Origin: Acidobacteriota bacterium
Lineage (GTDB): Bacteria > Acidobacteriota > Thermoanaerobaculia > Multivoradales > J023
Assembly: GCA_003697015.1 (NCBI GenBank)
Contig: RFGL01000157.1
Location: 1-45,710 of the forward strand
Direction: 5' to 3'
Length of the DNA: 45,710 nucleotides
The notes under the pieces were generated by a model, which was not told where the DNA came from, searched no databases, and saw nothing but the letters and a program-made list of their open reading frames with translations. This document shows, piece after piece, positions 35,586 to 43,559 of this stretch. The translations under genes and the position numbers were made by a program. Each line of letters starts with the position of its first letter. Positions within the stretch are counted from its first letter, which is position 1.

Positions 35586-35606
35586 GGCGCCGGCGCCGGC
35601 GCCGGA
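35586..35606. terminator. GGCGCC-repeat hairpin between convergent genes
   Basis: Three directly abutting copies of the palindrome GGCGCC occupy the 21-bp gap between two convergent stops. Transcripts of either strand would form a strong hairpin, a possible bidirectional stop without a T-tract. Confidence 0.35.
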
Positions 35607-36416
35607 CTACACCTCCACCAGCTCGAGGCTGGCGGGGTGGTGGAGGAAGGCGCCGGCGATGCGCTGGAAGTGAGGGCCGGCGTCGGTGACGCAGAGATGG
35701 TGCTGGGGCCGCGCGTCGGGGGCGGGGCGGATGCGGCCGTCGGCGACGGCGCGAGCGACGGTCTCGGCCATCACCTCGGCGGAGTCGACCAGGGCGACGC
35801 CGTCGCCGGCGAGGCGCTGGAGCAGGGGCTTGATCAGCGGGTAGTGGGTGCAACCGAGCACCAGGGTATCGACGCCGGCGTCGTGCAGCGGAGCGAGGTA
35901 GCGGCCGGCGACCTCGGCGGTGACCGGGTCGTCGTGCCAGCCCTCCTCGATCAACGGCACCAGCAGGCCGCAGGCCTGGCTTCGCACCTCGAGCTCCGGG
36001 CGGCGGCGGCACAGGGCGCGGGGGTAGGCGCCGGAGCGGATGGTCGACTCGGTGCCGATCACCCCCACCCGCCCGCGGGTGCGGGCGATGGCGGCGTCGA
36101 CCCCGGGCTCGATCACCCCCCAGAGCGGCACCGGCGCGGGGAAGTCGTCGAGGGCCAGGGCGGAGGCGGTATTGCAGGCCACCACCACCGCCTTGACCCC
36201 GCGCTGGAGCAGGAAGGAGACGTTCTTCTCGGTGTAGCGGCGGACGGTCTGCGGTGACTTGGTGCCGTAGGGCAGACGCGCGGTGTCGCCGAGGTAGAGG
36301 ATCGATTCGTGCGGCAGGCGGCGCATCAGCGCCGCCGCCACCGTCAGACCGCCGACGCCGGAGTCGAAGACCCCGATGGGCCGCGGATCGACGCCGTCAG
36401 CCGACGCCATCGGCAC
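35607..36416 (-). CDS. murI: Glutamate racemase
   Basis: A 269-aa cofactor-independent racemase making D-glutamate for peptidoglycan. PIGVFDSGVGGLTV opens the fold. The two catalytic cysteines are C81 in VVACNTAS and C189 in VLGCTHYPL, with the adjoining H191. YLGDTARLPYGTKS is a further family signature. Overlaps the upstream GerMN gene by 20 bp, so starts at codons 3 or later (ATG 36410) are possible; the fold begins around residue 13. Third gene of the amidase-GerMN-murI operon, whose members all concern the cell wall. Confidence 0.95.
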   Translation of the reverse strand: MPMASADGVDPRPIGVFDSGVGGLTVAAALMRRLPHESILYLGDTARLPYGTKSPQTVRRYTEKNVSFLLQRGVKAVVVACNTASALALDDFPAPVPLWGVIEPGVDAAIARTRGRVGVIGTESTIRSGAYPRALCRRRPELEVRSQACGLLVPLIEEGWHDDPVTAEVAGRYLAPLHDAGVDTLVLGCTHYPLIKPLLQRLAGDGVALVDSAEVMAETVARAVADGRIRPAPDARPQHHLCVTDAGPHFQRIAGAFLHHPASLELVEV

Positions 36417-37110
36417 AGCCCGCGGGGCGGGGCGGAGCGATCAGGTCGCAGTTGGGGCGCAGCGGCCGGGCGGCGTCGACGTGGCCGGCGAAGGTCACCG
36501 GCTGCTGACCGTTCCACAGCACGATCACGCGCGACGCCTGGGAGGTGTTGAGGAGCAGGGAGTTGACCAGGCTGTAGAGCATCATCTCCTCCTGCCTGGC
36601 CCCCGCCGCCGGCGGTCCGGCCGGGGCGACGAGATCGACCACCGCGACGTCGTCGAGCAGGTAGACCTCGCCGACCCCGACGCCGGTCGCGGGCGGCGGC
36701 GGAGCGGCCGCCGCCGTCGCATCGCCCAAGCCGTCCTGCTGCCGGTCGCCGGCGGTCGCCGCCGTCGCGCCGCCGTCGCCGGCCGCCGGCATCAGGCGCG
36801 GCAGGGGCGGCCACAGATCGTCGCTGAGGGGACCGGCGAGAAGCGCCTCGACCAGGGCTGCGATCTCCGCTTCGGGCTCGTCGTAGCGCGGGAGCTCGCG
36901 TTCTTCGCCGTGCAGCCGGCCGTCGCGTCCGGGGAAGAAGAGCTCCACCCGGCGCGTCTCGCCGGGCTCCTCCGGCGTCGCCGCCGGCGCTTCGCCCGGG
37001 GCGCCGGGCTCCGGCGCCTCATCCTCCGGCCGCAGGAGCGACCAGGCGACGGCGACGGCGACGGCGACGAGCACCACCGCGCCGAGGGCGAGGGCCCGGC
37101 GCCGCTTCAT
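36397..37110 (-). CDS. GerMN domain membrane-anchored protein
   Basis: 237 aa. An N-terminal membrane helix or uncleaved signal (ALALGAVVLVAVAVAVAWSLL) is followed by a Pro/Glu-rich linker, then a GerMN domain: TRRVELFFPGRDGRLHGEERELP, a low-complexity Ala/Gly insert (about 110-140), VGEVYLLDDVAVVDLV and MLYSLVNSLLLNTSQASRVIVLWNG. GerMN is found in spore germination protein GerM and lipoprotein LpqB, and in Gram-negatives next to N-acetylmuramoyl amidases, as here. The ATG overlaps the amidase stop by 4 bp. It likely assists cell-wall turnover in the periplasm. Confidence 0.85.
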   Translation of the reverse strand: MKRRRALALGAVVLVAVAVAVAWSLLRPEDEAPEPGAPGEAPAATPEEPGETRRVELFFPGRDGRLHGEERELPRYDEPEAEIAALVEALLAGPLSDDLWPPLPRLMPAAGDGGATAATAGDRQQDGLGDATAAAAPPPPATGVGVGEVYLLDDVAVVDLVAPAGPPAAGARQEEMMLYSLVNSLLLNTSQASRVIVLWNGQQPVTFAGHVDAARPLRPNCDLIAPPRPAGCADGVG

Positions 37111-38648
37111 GGCGAGGTCTCGCGCGCCAGCTCGTCGCGCGCCTCGAGCTGCATCTTGAAACGCACCACGGCGCGCACCAGCGCCTCCACCAGCTCGGCG
37201 CGATAGGCCGGATCCTGCAGCTTGGCGGCTTCCTCGCGGTTGCTCAGGAAACCGAGCTCGACCACCACCGCCGGCATGTTGGCCCCGAGCAGCACGCGGA
37301 AGGGGGCCTGCTTGACGCCGCGGTTGCGCAGGCCTAAGGAGTCGTTGAGCTCCTCCTGGACGATGCTGGCGAAACGCTGGCTCTCCGCCAGGTGGTAGCT
37401 CTGGGCGAGGTCCCAGAGGATCAGCTGCAAGTCGAGCTCGGCGCTGTCGCCACCGCCGGCGCGGTTCTCGGCCGCCGCCGCCTCGGCGGCGCGCTCATCC
37501 GATGCCTGGCGGCTCAGGAAGTAGGTCTCGGCGCCCTTGGCACCGCTGCCGAACCACGAGTTCAGGTGCAGGGAGATGAAGAGGTCGGCCTTGTTCTGAT
37601 TGGCGAAGGCGGTGCGGCTGTCGAGCGGCTGGTCGACGTCGCGCTCGCGGGTCAGCAGCACCCGTACCGGCAGCCGCTCCTGCAATCGGCGGCGCAGGGC
37701 GCGGGCGAACCACAGGGTGAGGTCCTTCTCCGCCACCCCGTCGGCGCTGACCGCGCCGGTCTCCTCGCCGCCGTGGCCGGGGTCGATGACGATGGTGCGC
37801 AGGGTGCCGTCGGCGGCGGAGTCGGCCGGCGGCGGGGAGACCGGCGCGGCGGTGACGGCGGCGCCGGTGCCGCGGAAGACCTCGACGATCAACCGCGGCG
37901 GTGCGTCGAGCAGCCGCGGCTCGGCGGCGGCGGCGCCCTCGGCGAGGACGATGCGCAGGCGCTCCGGCGACGCCTCGATCGCCTCGACCAGCGGATCCTC
38001 GCCGGCGTCGTCGCTCCGCTCCAGGGTCAGGCGGTCGCCCACCAGGCGGACGTCGAGCACCCCGGGCTTCCTCTCCACCCGGTAGCGCGGCTTCTCCGAG
38101 AAGGTGATCTGGACCGTCGTGACGCGCCCCTGGTGCACCCGCAGCAGGGAGCCGGTGAGTGCCCGGCGCTCCTGGCGGGCGACGGTCAGCACCTTGCTCG
38201 CGCCGTCCCAGCGGAAGTCGTAGCCCAGGGCGTCGCCGATGGTGCGGTCGAGAAAATCGAGCGGCACCTTGAGGCCTTCGATGGTCTTGAGCGGTGCGCG
38301 GGAGAGGGTGAGCATCCGCTTCTCCCCGTCGCCGGTGATCACCACCAGCGGCGTGTCGGGACCGAAGATGATGGTCTGCTGGTCGATGAAGAGGGTATGG
38401 CTCTCATGCAGCGGACCGACGCGCAGATCGAGGCCGAGATGGCGGGCGATCGGCTCGACGGCAAAGGCCGGCCCGGATGGGGGGAAGGACAGGGGCAGGG
38501 CCTCCTGGCCGGCGGCGCTACGCAGGATCCCCATGCCGCTCGGATAGACCACCGGCGGAACGTCCTCCTGGCCGGCGGCCGGCATCGCCGCCAGCGCCGC
38601 GAGGAGGGCGGCGGCGGCGGCGAGCGGTGGACGGATGGGGCGGTTCAT
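37107..38648 (-). CDS. N-acetylmuramoyl-L-alanine amidase (Amidase_3) with AMIN and Cu-amine-oxidase-N-like domains
   Basis: 513 aa, exported by a signal peptide (LAAAAALLAALAAMPAAGQ). The N-terminal region (about 50-170) resembles the copper-amine-oxidase N1-like domain, with VPLDFLDRTIGDALGYDFRW. An AMIN-like beta domain (about 190-270) follows, and a zinc amidase from about 300. Zinc ligands are in VIDPGHGGEETGA (His), EKDLTLWFA (Glu) and LFISLHLNSW (His), and the catalytic Glu is in AVVVELGFLSN. It cuts the MurNAc-L-Ala bond, as AmiC does in daughter-cell separation. Leads an operon with GerMN and murI. A TAGAAT box (38675-38680) lies 26 nt before the ATG. Confidence 0.92.
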   Translation of the reverse strand: MNRPIRPPLAAAAALLAALAAMPAAGQEDVPPVVYPSGMGILRSAAGQEALPLSFPPSGPAFAVEPIARHLGLDLRVGPLHESHTLFIDQQTIIFGPDTPLVVITGDGEKRMLTLSRAPLKTIEGLKVPLDFLDRTIGDALGYDFRWDGASKVLTVARQERRALTGSLLRVHQGRVTTVQITFSEKPRYRVERKPGVLDVRLVGDRLTLERSDDAGEDPLVEAIEASPERLRIVLAEGAAAAEPRLLDAPPRLIVEVFRGTGAAVTAAPVSPPPADSAADGTLRTIVIDPGHGGEETGAVSADGVAEKDLTLWFARALRRRLQERLPVRVLLTRERDVDQPLDSRTAFANQNKADLFISLHLNSWFGSGAKGAETYFLSRQASDERAAEAAAAENRAGGGDSAELDLQLILWDLAQSYHLAESQRFASIVQEELNDSLGLRNRGVKQAPFRVLLGANMPAVVVELGFLSNREEAAKLQDPAYRAELVEALVRAVVRFKMQLEARDELARETSP

Positions 38649-38674
38649 GGGGCGTCGCGGGCAAGTCCGACCGA

Positions 38675-38680
38675 ATTCTA
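38675..38680 (-). promoter_or_regulatory. Putative -10 box (TAGAAT) of the amidase-GerMN-murI operon
   Basis: TAGAAT on the minus strand, 26 nt before ATG 38648; a short leader without a Shine-Dalgarno. Confidence 0.4.
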
Positions 38681-38820
38681 GTACACCGGCGGCGGCCGGT
38701 AGCAGCAAATGTATCACCCCGCTGCCCCCCTGCCGATCCGGCTTCGCCCCCAACAAGCCACGTGATGGCAAGCGTCGTCGACGGCGAAGAATTCCTCGCC
38801 ACCTCCAGCCGGCCATACCG

Positions 38821-38901
38821 CCAGCGCTGGTTCAGGACCCAGCATGGGATCGCTGCCGGCGCTGCCCCCGCCGGCGCCCGACCTTCCTCGCGCTGGGTCC
38901 T
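38821..38901. repeat. Inverted-repeat element in the gene-poor stretch 38681-39004
   Basis: AGGACCCAGC at 38834-38843 is exactly complementary to GCTGGGTCCT at 38892-38901, with GCCGGC palindromes in the loop and the palindrome CCAGCGCTGG at 38821-38830. I see no supportable gene between the amidase promoter and the DUF4282 gene; several short reading frames exist in all directions but none resembles a known protein. The element may be a fold-back intergenic repeat or a decayed mobile end. Confidence 0.4.
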
Positions 38902-39004
38902 CGCCCCCAACCGCTCCGACACGCCCGTCGCCGCCAGCCATCTGCACCGCAACGCACCCTAGGAATTCCCGCCGGCACCTTCTGCTAGCCGACTCGCCAC
39001 AGTG

Positions 39005-39013
39005 TGCTACTCT
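39005..39013 (+). promoter_or_regulatory. Extended -10 (TGCTACTCT) upstream of the DUF4282 gene
   Basis: A TGn-extended -10 lies about 30 nt before ATG 39044, followed by an AGGGAG ribosome-binding site. Confidence 0.35.
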
Positions 39014-39043
39014 CAAGAGAAACCGTGAACAACGTCAGGGAGA

Positions 39044-39331
39044 ATGATGGTGCAAGATTTCATGACCTTCAAGAAGATGATTACCCCATTCATTATCCAG
39101 GTTCTGTTTGTGATCGGCGTTGTCGGTTCGATCGCGATTGGGCTCATCAGCATTGGGAGTTGGGCCAGCTCGAGATACAGCGGCGGCGGATCGTTCTTGC
39201 TAGGTGTCCTATGGATTTTTCTTGGACCCATTGTCGTGCGTATATACTGTGAGTTGATCGTCGTGATCTTCTCCATCAACAACACTCTCGCGGACATCAG
39301 GAGCTCGCTCAAGAGCGAGAGTGAGCCGTGA
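39044..39331 (+). CDS. DUF4282 domain small membrane protein
   Basis: 95 aa with two membrane helices. FMTFKKMITPFIIQVLF, a Ser/Gly-rich loop, then LLGVLWIFLGPIVVRIYCELIVVIFSINNTL match the DUF4282 pattern (FxxFKKMITP...GPxxVRIYxE) well. The family has no known function. Tandem ATGs (39044, 39047) follow AGGGAG; either could be used. Its base composition and codon use are visibly less GC-rich than the rest of the window, which suggests later acquisition or relaxed composition. Between it and the tRNA (39332-39442) there is no gene. Confidence 0.82.
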   Translation: MMVQDFMTFKKMITPFIIQVLFVIGVVGSIAIGLISIGSWASSRYSGGGSFLLGVLWIFLGPIVVRIYCELIVVIFSINNTLADIRSSLKSESEP

Positions 39332-39442
39332 TTCCCAGGCCCGGCGCCGGGCGAGAAGCCCCCTGCAGGGATGAGGGCTAACGTGATCTCGCCCCGGCCG
39401 CCGAGTCACTCCGGCGTTGCAGCCGTTCCGGCGTAAGGGGGT

Positions 39443-39472
39443 TGCACCGCCGCCCGCGCTGTGGGTACAATC
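39443..39472 (+). promoter_or_regulatory. Sigma-70-type promoter of tRNA-Glu (TTGCAC-N18-TACAAT)
   Basis: -35 TTGCAC at 39443-39448 and -10 TACAAT at 39467-39472, 27 nt before the mature tRNA. The leader can form an 8-bp hairpin from CTGCCTCC and GGGGGCAG. Confidence 0.7.
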
Positions 39473-39499
39473 GCGCTGCCTCCCGAGCGGGGGCAGCGT

Positions 39500-39575
39500 G
39501 GCGCATTCGTCTAGGGGTCCAGGACGCCGGCCTCTCACGCCGGTAACACGGGTTCGAATCCCGTATGCGCTACCA
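39500..39575 (+). tRNA. tRNA-Glu (anticodon CTC)
   Basis: 76 nt with encoded CCA. The anticodon loop CTCTCAC sits between CCGGC and GCCGG and gives anticodon CTC, reading GAG, the favoured Glu codon in GC-rich genomes. The D-arm CTAGGGGTCCAGGAC and T-arm ACGGGTTCGAATCCCGT are canonical for bacterial tRNA-Glu. The acceptor stem GGCGCAT/ATGCGCT pairs fully but with G1-U72 at the end instead of a Watson-Crick pair. Confidence 0.97.
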
Positions 39576-39686
39576 ACCCGCCCCTACGCTTCCCCTTCCT
39601 CACCGCCTCCAGCCCGCGGTGCCCGCGCGGCGCCGAAGATCTCCTGCGCCCGCTGCTGCCGGTAGGCGGAGGTCGGGTCGCGGCGG

Positions 39687-40820
39687 TCAGGCGCTGGAGC
39701 GAGCGTCCTTTGCGACGGCGACGCCGGGGCGGGCGTGGGGCCGTTTCTGGAGCGCCGACTGGATGCTGACCAACTCGCCGACGTTCTCCATCGTCAGCAG
39801 GCCGGCGAGCCGGCCGTCCCGGGTCACCGGCAGGGTGCGGCAGGCGCATTGCTGGAGGCGCAGCAGCACCGGGCCGATCTCCTCCCCCACCTCCGCCCGT
39901 TCGATCTCGCGCTGCATCGCCGACCCCACCGCCGCCTCGGCGCCGCGGTCTTGCAGGCCGCGCAGCAGATCCCCCTGGGTGAGGACGCCGACCACCCGGC
40001 CGGCGTCGTCGACCACCGGGAAGTCCTTCTGCGAGCCGGCGAGGGTGAGGGCGATGGCGCGGCTGAGGGCGTCGTCGGGCCGCAGGACGTGGAAGTCGGT
40101 CAGCATCACCTGCTCCACCTTCACCCCGTCGAGCATCGAGCGCATCTGCACGTGCTTGGCCTCCTGGTCGGCGCCGATCCAGACGAAGAGGGCGATGAAG
40201 ACCAGGAAGGGGTTGGTGAACAGCCCGACGAAGCCGAAGAAGAGGGCGAGGATCTGGCCGACGTTGGCGGCGATCTGGGTCGCCTGGGCGTACTCCAGCT
40301 GCATGGCGAGGAGCGCCCGCAGCATGCGCCCGCCGTCCATCGGGAAGGCGGGGATGAGGTTGAAGACCACCAGCAGCACGTTGGCGACCATCAGCCGCTC
40401 GATCAGCGGCCCCTCGACGAAGCCCAGGCCGAAGGGGGCGGTGAGCTCGTGGGTCAGCTTCAGCCAGGCGAAGAGCAGGCCGGCGATCACCACGTTGACC
40501 GCCGGGCCGGCGAGGGCCACCCACAGCTCCTGGCGCGGGTTCTCCGGGATCCGCTCGAGACGCGCCAGGCCGCCGATCGGCAGCAGGATGATGTCGCGGG
40601 TCTTGATGCCGTAGCGGGCGGCGGTCAGCGCGTGGCCGAACTCGTGCAGCACCACGCAGCCGAAGAGCGCCAGCACGAAGCCGACGCCGCGGGCGGTGGC
40701 GGCCAGGGACTGACCGGCCAGCCAGTGGCTCAACACCAGCCAGGCGATGAGCAGCAGGAAGGTGGCGTGGACGTAGACCGCGATGCCGGCGAAGGTGCCG
40801 ATCTTCCAGGACCACTTCAT
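39687..40820 (-). CDS. Site-2 protease family (M50) membrane metalloprotease with tandem CBS domains
   Basis: A 377-aa intramembrane zinc protease. The zinc motif HEFGH is in VVLHEFGHALTAARYG, and the third ligand is in NLIPAFPMDGGRM. About six membrane helices are followed by two CBS domains (about 235-360: VEQVMLTDFHVLRPDD, KDFPVVDDAGRVVGVLTQGDLL, RTLPVTRDGRLAGLLTMENV) that would gate activity by binding adenine nucleotides. It belongs to the Rv2869c/SpoIVFB-CBS-like group that cleaves membrane regulators. No candidate substrate is adjacent. A TACCAT box (40897-40892, minus) lies about 70 nt upstream of the ATG. 39576-39686 downstream shows nothing. Confidence 0.92.
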   Translation of the reverse strand: MKWSWKIGTFAGIAVYVHATFLLLIAWLVLSHWLAGQSLAATARGVGFVLALFGCVVLHEFGHALTAARYGIKTRDIILLPIGGLARLERIPENPRQELWVALAGPAVNVVIAGLLFAWLKLTHELTAPFGLGFVEGPLIERLMVANVLLVVFNLIPAFPMDGGRMLRALLAMQLEYAQATQIAANVGQILALFFGFVGLFTNPFLVFIALFVWIGADQEAKHVQMRSMLDGVKVEQVMLTDFHVLRPDDALSRAIALTLAGSQKDFPVVDDAGRVVGVLTQGDLLRGLQDRGAEAAVGSAMQREIERAEVGEEIGPVLLRLQQCACRTLPVTRDGRLAGLLTMENVGELVSIQSALQKRPHARPGVAVAKDARSSA

Positions 40821-41199
40821 GGCGCTTCTCCGTGGCAGCGGGCGCGGCCGTCGGGGAGCGGCCCGCGAAGGCGGCTCGCTGCGCCCCGTCGATGGTACAG
40901 GATGATCGCCGGTGGCGCCCGGCGGCCCGATGCGCTACCCTCAGCGCGGCGTGAGGGGATGCGCGGCAAGCATGCGGGGTTGAAACTCGTCACCGAAAAC
41001 GAACGTCTCGGCCCAGTCGGCAGCGCGCCACCGGGCAAATCCGTCACCATTCGACCGCCGGCAGCAGGACGGCGAGCTGCGCCGGCGGCGACGTCGTGTT
41101 CGGCCAGCGGCTGAGGCGCCACCGCGAGGAGAGTCTGCGCCCGTTCGGCCGTCTGCTCAAGCCGGCCCCCAAAAACCCGGCGGGGCGCGACCGAAAACC
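40821..41199. other. Intergenic region: M50 promoter side and TonB-receptor leader with a possible 35-codon upstream frame
   Basis: No gene is certain here. A plus-strand frame from GTG 41096 encodes a very basic 35-residue peptide (FGQRLRRHREESL...) whose TGA at 41201-41203 overlaps the ATG of the TonB-dependent receptor (ATGA). It lacks a ribosome-binding site and could be chance in GC-rich DNA, but the overlap would couple translation. I looked for a cobalamin riboswitch here and found none. Confidence 0.3.
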
Positions 41200-43308
41200 A
41201 TGAGGAAGCCTTCCTTCTACGTCATCGTGCTGGCCGTCCTGTCGGGCGGCCCGGCGGCCTGGTCGCAGGCCGTCGGCGGCCGCGTGACCACCCAAAGCGG
41301 GGTGCCGATCGAGCACGTGCGGGTGGAGCGCGCCGGCGGCGGCGGGCACGTCTTCACCGACGCGGAGGGCGTCTTCGCCCTCGACGACTGTCCACCGCCG
41401 TGCATGCTGCTGCTGAGCCACCCGCGCTTCGTCGAGCAGGCCGTCGAGGTCGCCGCCGGCGAGCCCGGTCCCCTCGAGGTGGTGCTCGAACCGAAGAACG
41501 TCATCTACGAGCAGTTGGTGGTCTCCGCCGCCCGGGGCGCCGGCGACGCCCTGTCGCCGCAGAGCGTCTCCTCGACCATGCTCCACGCCGACGAGAAGCC
41601 GGCCCCGCCCGCCACCCTCACCGAGCTCGCCGAGGGGGTGGCCGGGGTGTCGGAGAACGGCCAGGGGGGGCATTTTCAGGTGCTCTCGATCCGCGGCATC
41701 TCGCGCCATCGGGTCCTCACCCTGATCTCCGGCATGCGCATGACCAGCGAGCGCCGCGCCGGCGCGGCGACGTCCTTCCTCGACCCGCTGCTGATGGGCA
41801 CCCTCGACGTGGTGCGCGGTCCGGCGTCGACCTACTACGGCTCCGGCGCCCTGGGCGGGGTGCTGCAGATCTTCCCGCGGACCTTCGACGGCTGGTCGCT
41901 TGAGGCCGGCTGGGACAGCCACGGCGACGAGACCTACCAGGCGATCGGCTGGGGCGACGGCGGAGGCTGGTCCCTGGGCGTGGCGCGGCGCGACGCGGGC
42001 GACGGCGAAGACGCCGCCGGGGGCTTGCTCTTCGACCGGTTCACCCAGCTGTCGGCGGTCGTCCACCGCACCTGGCAGCGCGGCGAGCGCGCCTGGGAGC
42101 TGCTGCTGATCCCGGCCCGCGCCAACGACGTCGGCAAGCCCAACACCCGCTTCCCCGGGCGGGTGACGATCTATCCCGAAGAGAACCACCTGCTGGTCAA
42201 GCTCGGCATGCGCGGCGCCGGCTTCGGCTTCACCGTCTGGGGCCACCCCCACGACCTCGAGACCGACACCACCGACGTCGGCGAGAGCTTCAGCCGGTTG
42301 GAGAACGACAGCTTCGACCTCGGCGCCAACCTCGAATGGCGGCGCACCTCCCACCGCCTGGCCGGAGCCTGGGGCGTCGATTACTTCGGCCGCCGCGGAG
42401 TGTCGAGCTTCGAGCGCATCGAGCACGTCGCCGGCGGCGTCGATCGAATCCGCGCCCTCGACGACGCCAGCGAGGACGAGGCCGCGGCCTACGGCTCCCT
42501 GCGCTGGCACCTCGGGGCGACCACCTGGCAGGCGGGGGCGCGCATGACCTTGCAGCGCCAGGACAACGCCGGCTTCGAGCGCCGGAGCGATCGCGCGGCG
42601 AGCGGCTTCGCCGGCGTCGTCCATCCCCTGGCCGGCGGCTTCGAGCTCACCGCCAACCTCGGCACCGGCCTGCGGTTTCCCACCCTGAGCGAGCGCTTCT
42701 TCTCCGGCACCACCGGCCGCGGCGGGGTGATCGGCAACCCGCAGCTCGAGCCCGAGCGTTCCCTGAGCCTCGACCTCGGGATGCGCTGGTTCGGCGACCG
42801 GGCCTTCGTCGCCGCCAGCGTCTTCCACCAGGACATCGACGACTACATCGAGCGCATCGAGGTGGCGGAGGATCTGCTGACCTTCGTCAACCTGACCTCG
42901 GGCACCCTCGACGGCATCGAGATCGAGGGCTTCTGGCAGCCGGACGAGCGCTGGTACGTGGCGTGGAACGGCCATCTGATCGACGGCGAGAGCGACGACG
43001 GAACGCCCCTGGCCGACGTCCCGAGCCATCGCCTGAAGGTCGATCTGCGCCTGACCGAGGGCCGCTGGCAGGGGCGTCTCGAGTACCAGCTGCGGGCGCA
43101 TAAAGAGGATCCAGGAAGCGGCGAGAAGCCGATCCCCGGGGCCCACCTGGTCGCGGCCTCGGTGCGCTATCGCCTGCCCTTCGGCCTCGCCGTCCAGCTC
43201 AGCGGCCGCAACCTGCTCGACGAGCGGTACTTCAACTCCGCCGACCGGCGCACCTCCCTGGCACCGGGCCGCTCCTTCGGCGCCGGCATCACCTGGACCA
43301 GCCCCTAG
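41200..43308 (+). CDS. TonB-dependent receptor with N-terminal carboxypeptidase-regulatory-like domain
   Basis: A 702-aa outer-membrane gated channel. A signal peptide (VIVLAVLSGGPAAWSQA) precedes a carboxypeptidase-regulatory-like beta domain (about 25-100: GRVTTQSGVPIEHVRVE, EGVFALDDCPPPCMLLLS). The plug domain (about 105-225) has QLVVSAARG, GVAGVSENGQGGHFQVLSIRG and VVRGPASTYYGSGALGGVLQIF. The rest is a 22-strand-type barrel with ATGLRFPTLSERF-like, LEPERSLSLDLGMRW and GLAVQLSGRNLLDERYF motifs. The ligand is unknown; no TonB, ExbB or ABC partner is adjacent. Ends GAGITWTSP, slightly past the usual terminal aromatic. Confidence 0.93.
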   Translation: MRKPSFYVIVLAVLSGGPAAWSQAVGGRVTTQSGVPIEHVRVERAGGGGHVFTDAEGVFALDDCPPPCMLLLSHPRFVEQAVEVAAGEPGPLEVVLEPKNVIYEQLVVSAARGAGDALSPQSVSSTMLHADEKPAPPATLTELAEGVAGVSENGQGGHFQVLSIRGISRHRVLTLISGMRMTSERRAGAATSFLDPLLMGTLDVVRGPASTYYGSGALGGVLQIFPRTFDGWSLEAGWDSHGDETYQAIGWGDGGGWSLGVARRDAGDGEDAAGGLLFDRFTQLSAVVHRTWQRGERAWELLLIPARANDVGKPNTRFPGRVTIYPEENHLLVKLGMRGAGFGFTVWGHPHDLETDTTDVGESFSRLENDSFDLGANLEWRRTSHRLAGAWGVDYFGRRGVSSFERIEHVAGGVDRIRALDDASEDEAAAYGSLRWHLGATTWQAGARMTLQRQDNAGFERRSDRAASGFAGVVHPLAGGFELTANLGTGLRFPTLSERFFSGTTGRGGVIGNPQLEPERSLSLDLGMRWFGDRAFVAASVFHQDIDDYIERIEVAEDLLTFVNLTSGTLDGIEIEGFWQPDERWYVAWNGHLIDGESDDGTPLADVPSHRLKVDLRLTEGRWQGRLEYQLRAHKEDPGSGEKPIPGAHLVAASVRYRLPFGLAVQLSGRNLLDERYFNSADRRTSLAPGRSFGAGITWTSP

Positions 43309-43335
43309 CGGAGCGTTCCCGCCGGCTGCGCATGG

Positions 43336-43357
43336 CGGGAATCTGCAACCATTCCCG
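43336..43357 (+). terminator. Hairpin after the TonB receptor gene (no T-tract)
   Basis: CGGGAAT/ATTCCCG, a perfect 7-bp stem with an 8-nt loop, lies 28 bp after the stop codon. Without a T-run it may be an mRNA 3'-end stabiliser or a Rho-assisted stop. Confidence 0.35.
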
Positions 43358-43410
43358 GTAGGGATGCAAGGTCGCGTCTCGATCCGGCGAAACATGCCCC
43401 GCCCCCGAGC

Positions 43411-43490
43411 GCGGAGCGCTTCCGCCACAGGTGCTGGCGCGCTGGCACGCCAGAGGGCAAGCCCCGAGGGCCTGTGGGAGACCCTCGGGG
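43411..43490 (+). ncRNA. Candidate structured RNA with three hairpins and a possible pseudoknot
   Basis: Stems: GCGGA/TCCGC (43411-43425), CTGGCG/CGCCAG (43434-43453) and a 9-bp CCCCGAGGG/CCCTCGGGG (43462-43490). The 11-nt loop of the last contains CCTGTGG (43471-43477), which can pair with CCACAGG at 43425-43431, just before the second hairpin. This is a designed-looking kissing or pseudoknot arrangement. It lies between the TonB receptor and the transglutaminase gene. It matches no riboswitch class I can name. It could be a 3' UTR element or a leader if transcription reads through. Chance structure is possible in GC-rich DNA. Confidence 0.3.
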
Positions 43491-43559
43491 GAGAAACGGA
43501 GAGAGGAAGAAGCTCAATCATGCGATACGGGATCGGCGGGGGAAGGTTGCGCCGCCGTC

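Noticed and set aside
39576-39686. A short minus-strand coding remnant between tRNA-Glu and the M50 gene
   Set aside because: A frame reading DPTSAYRQQRAQEIFGAARA looks protein-like, but it is too short and matches nothing I recognise.
41000-41199. Cobalamin riboswitch before the TonB receptor
   Set aside because: The conserved B12-box segments (for example a GCCACTG-type box) are absent.
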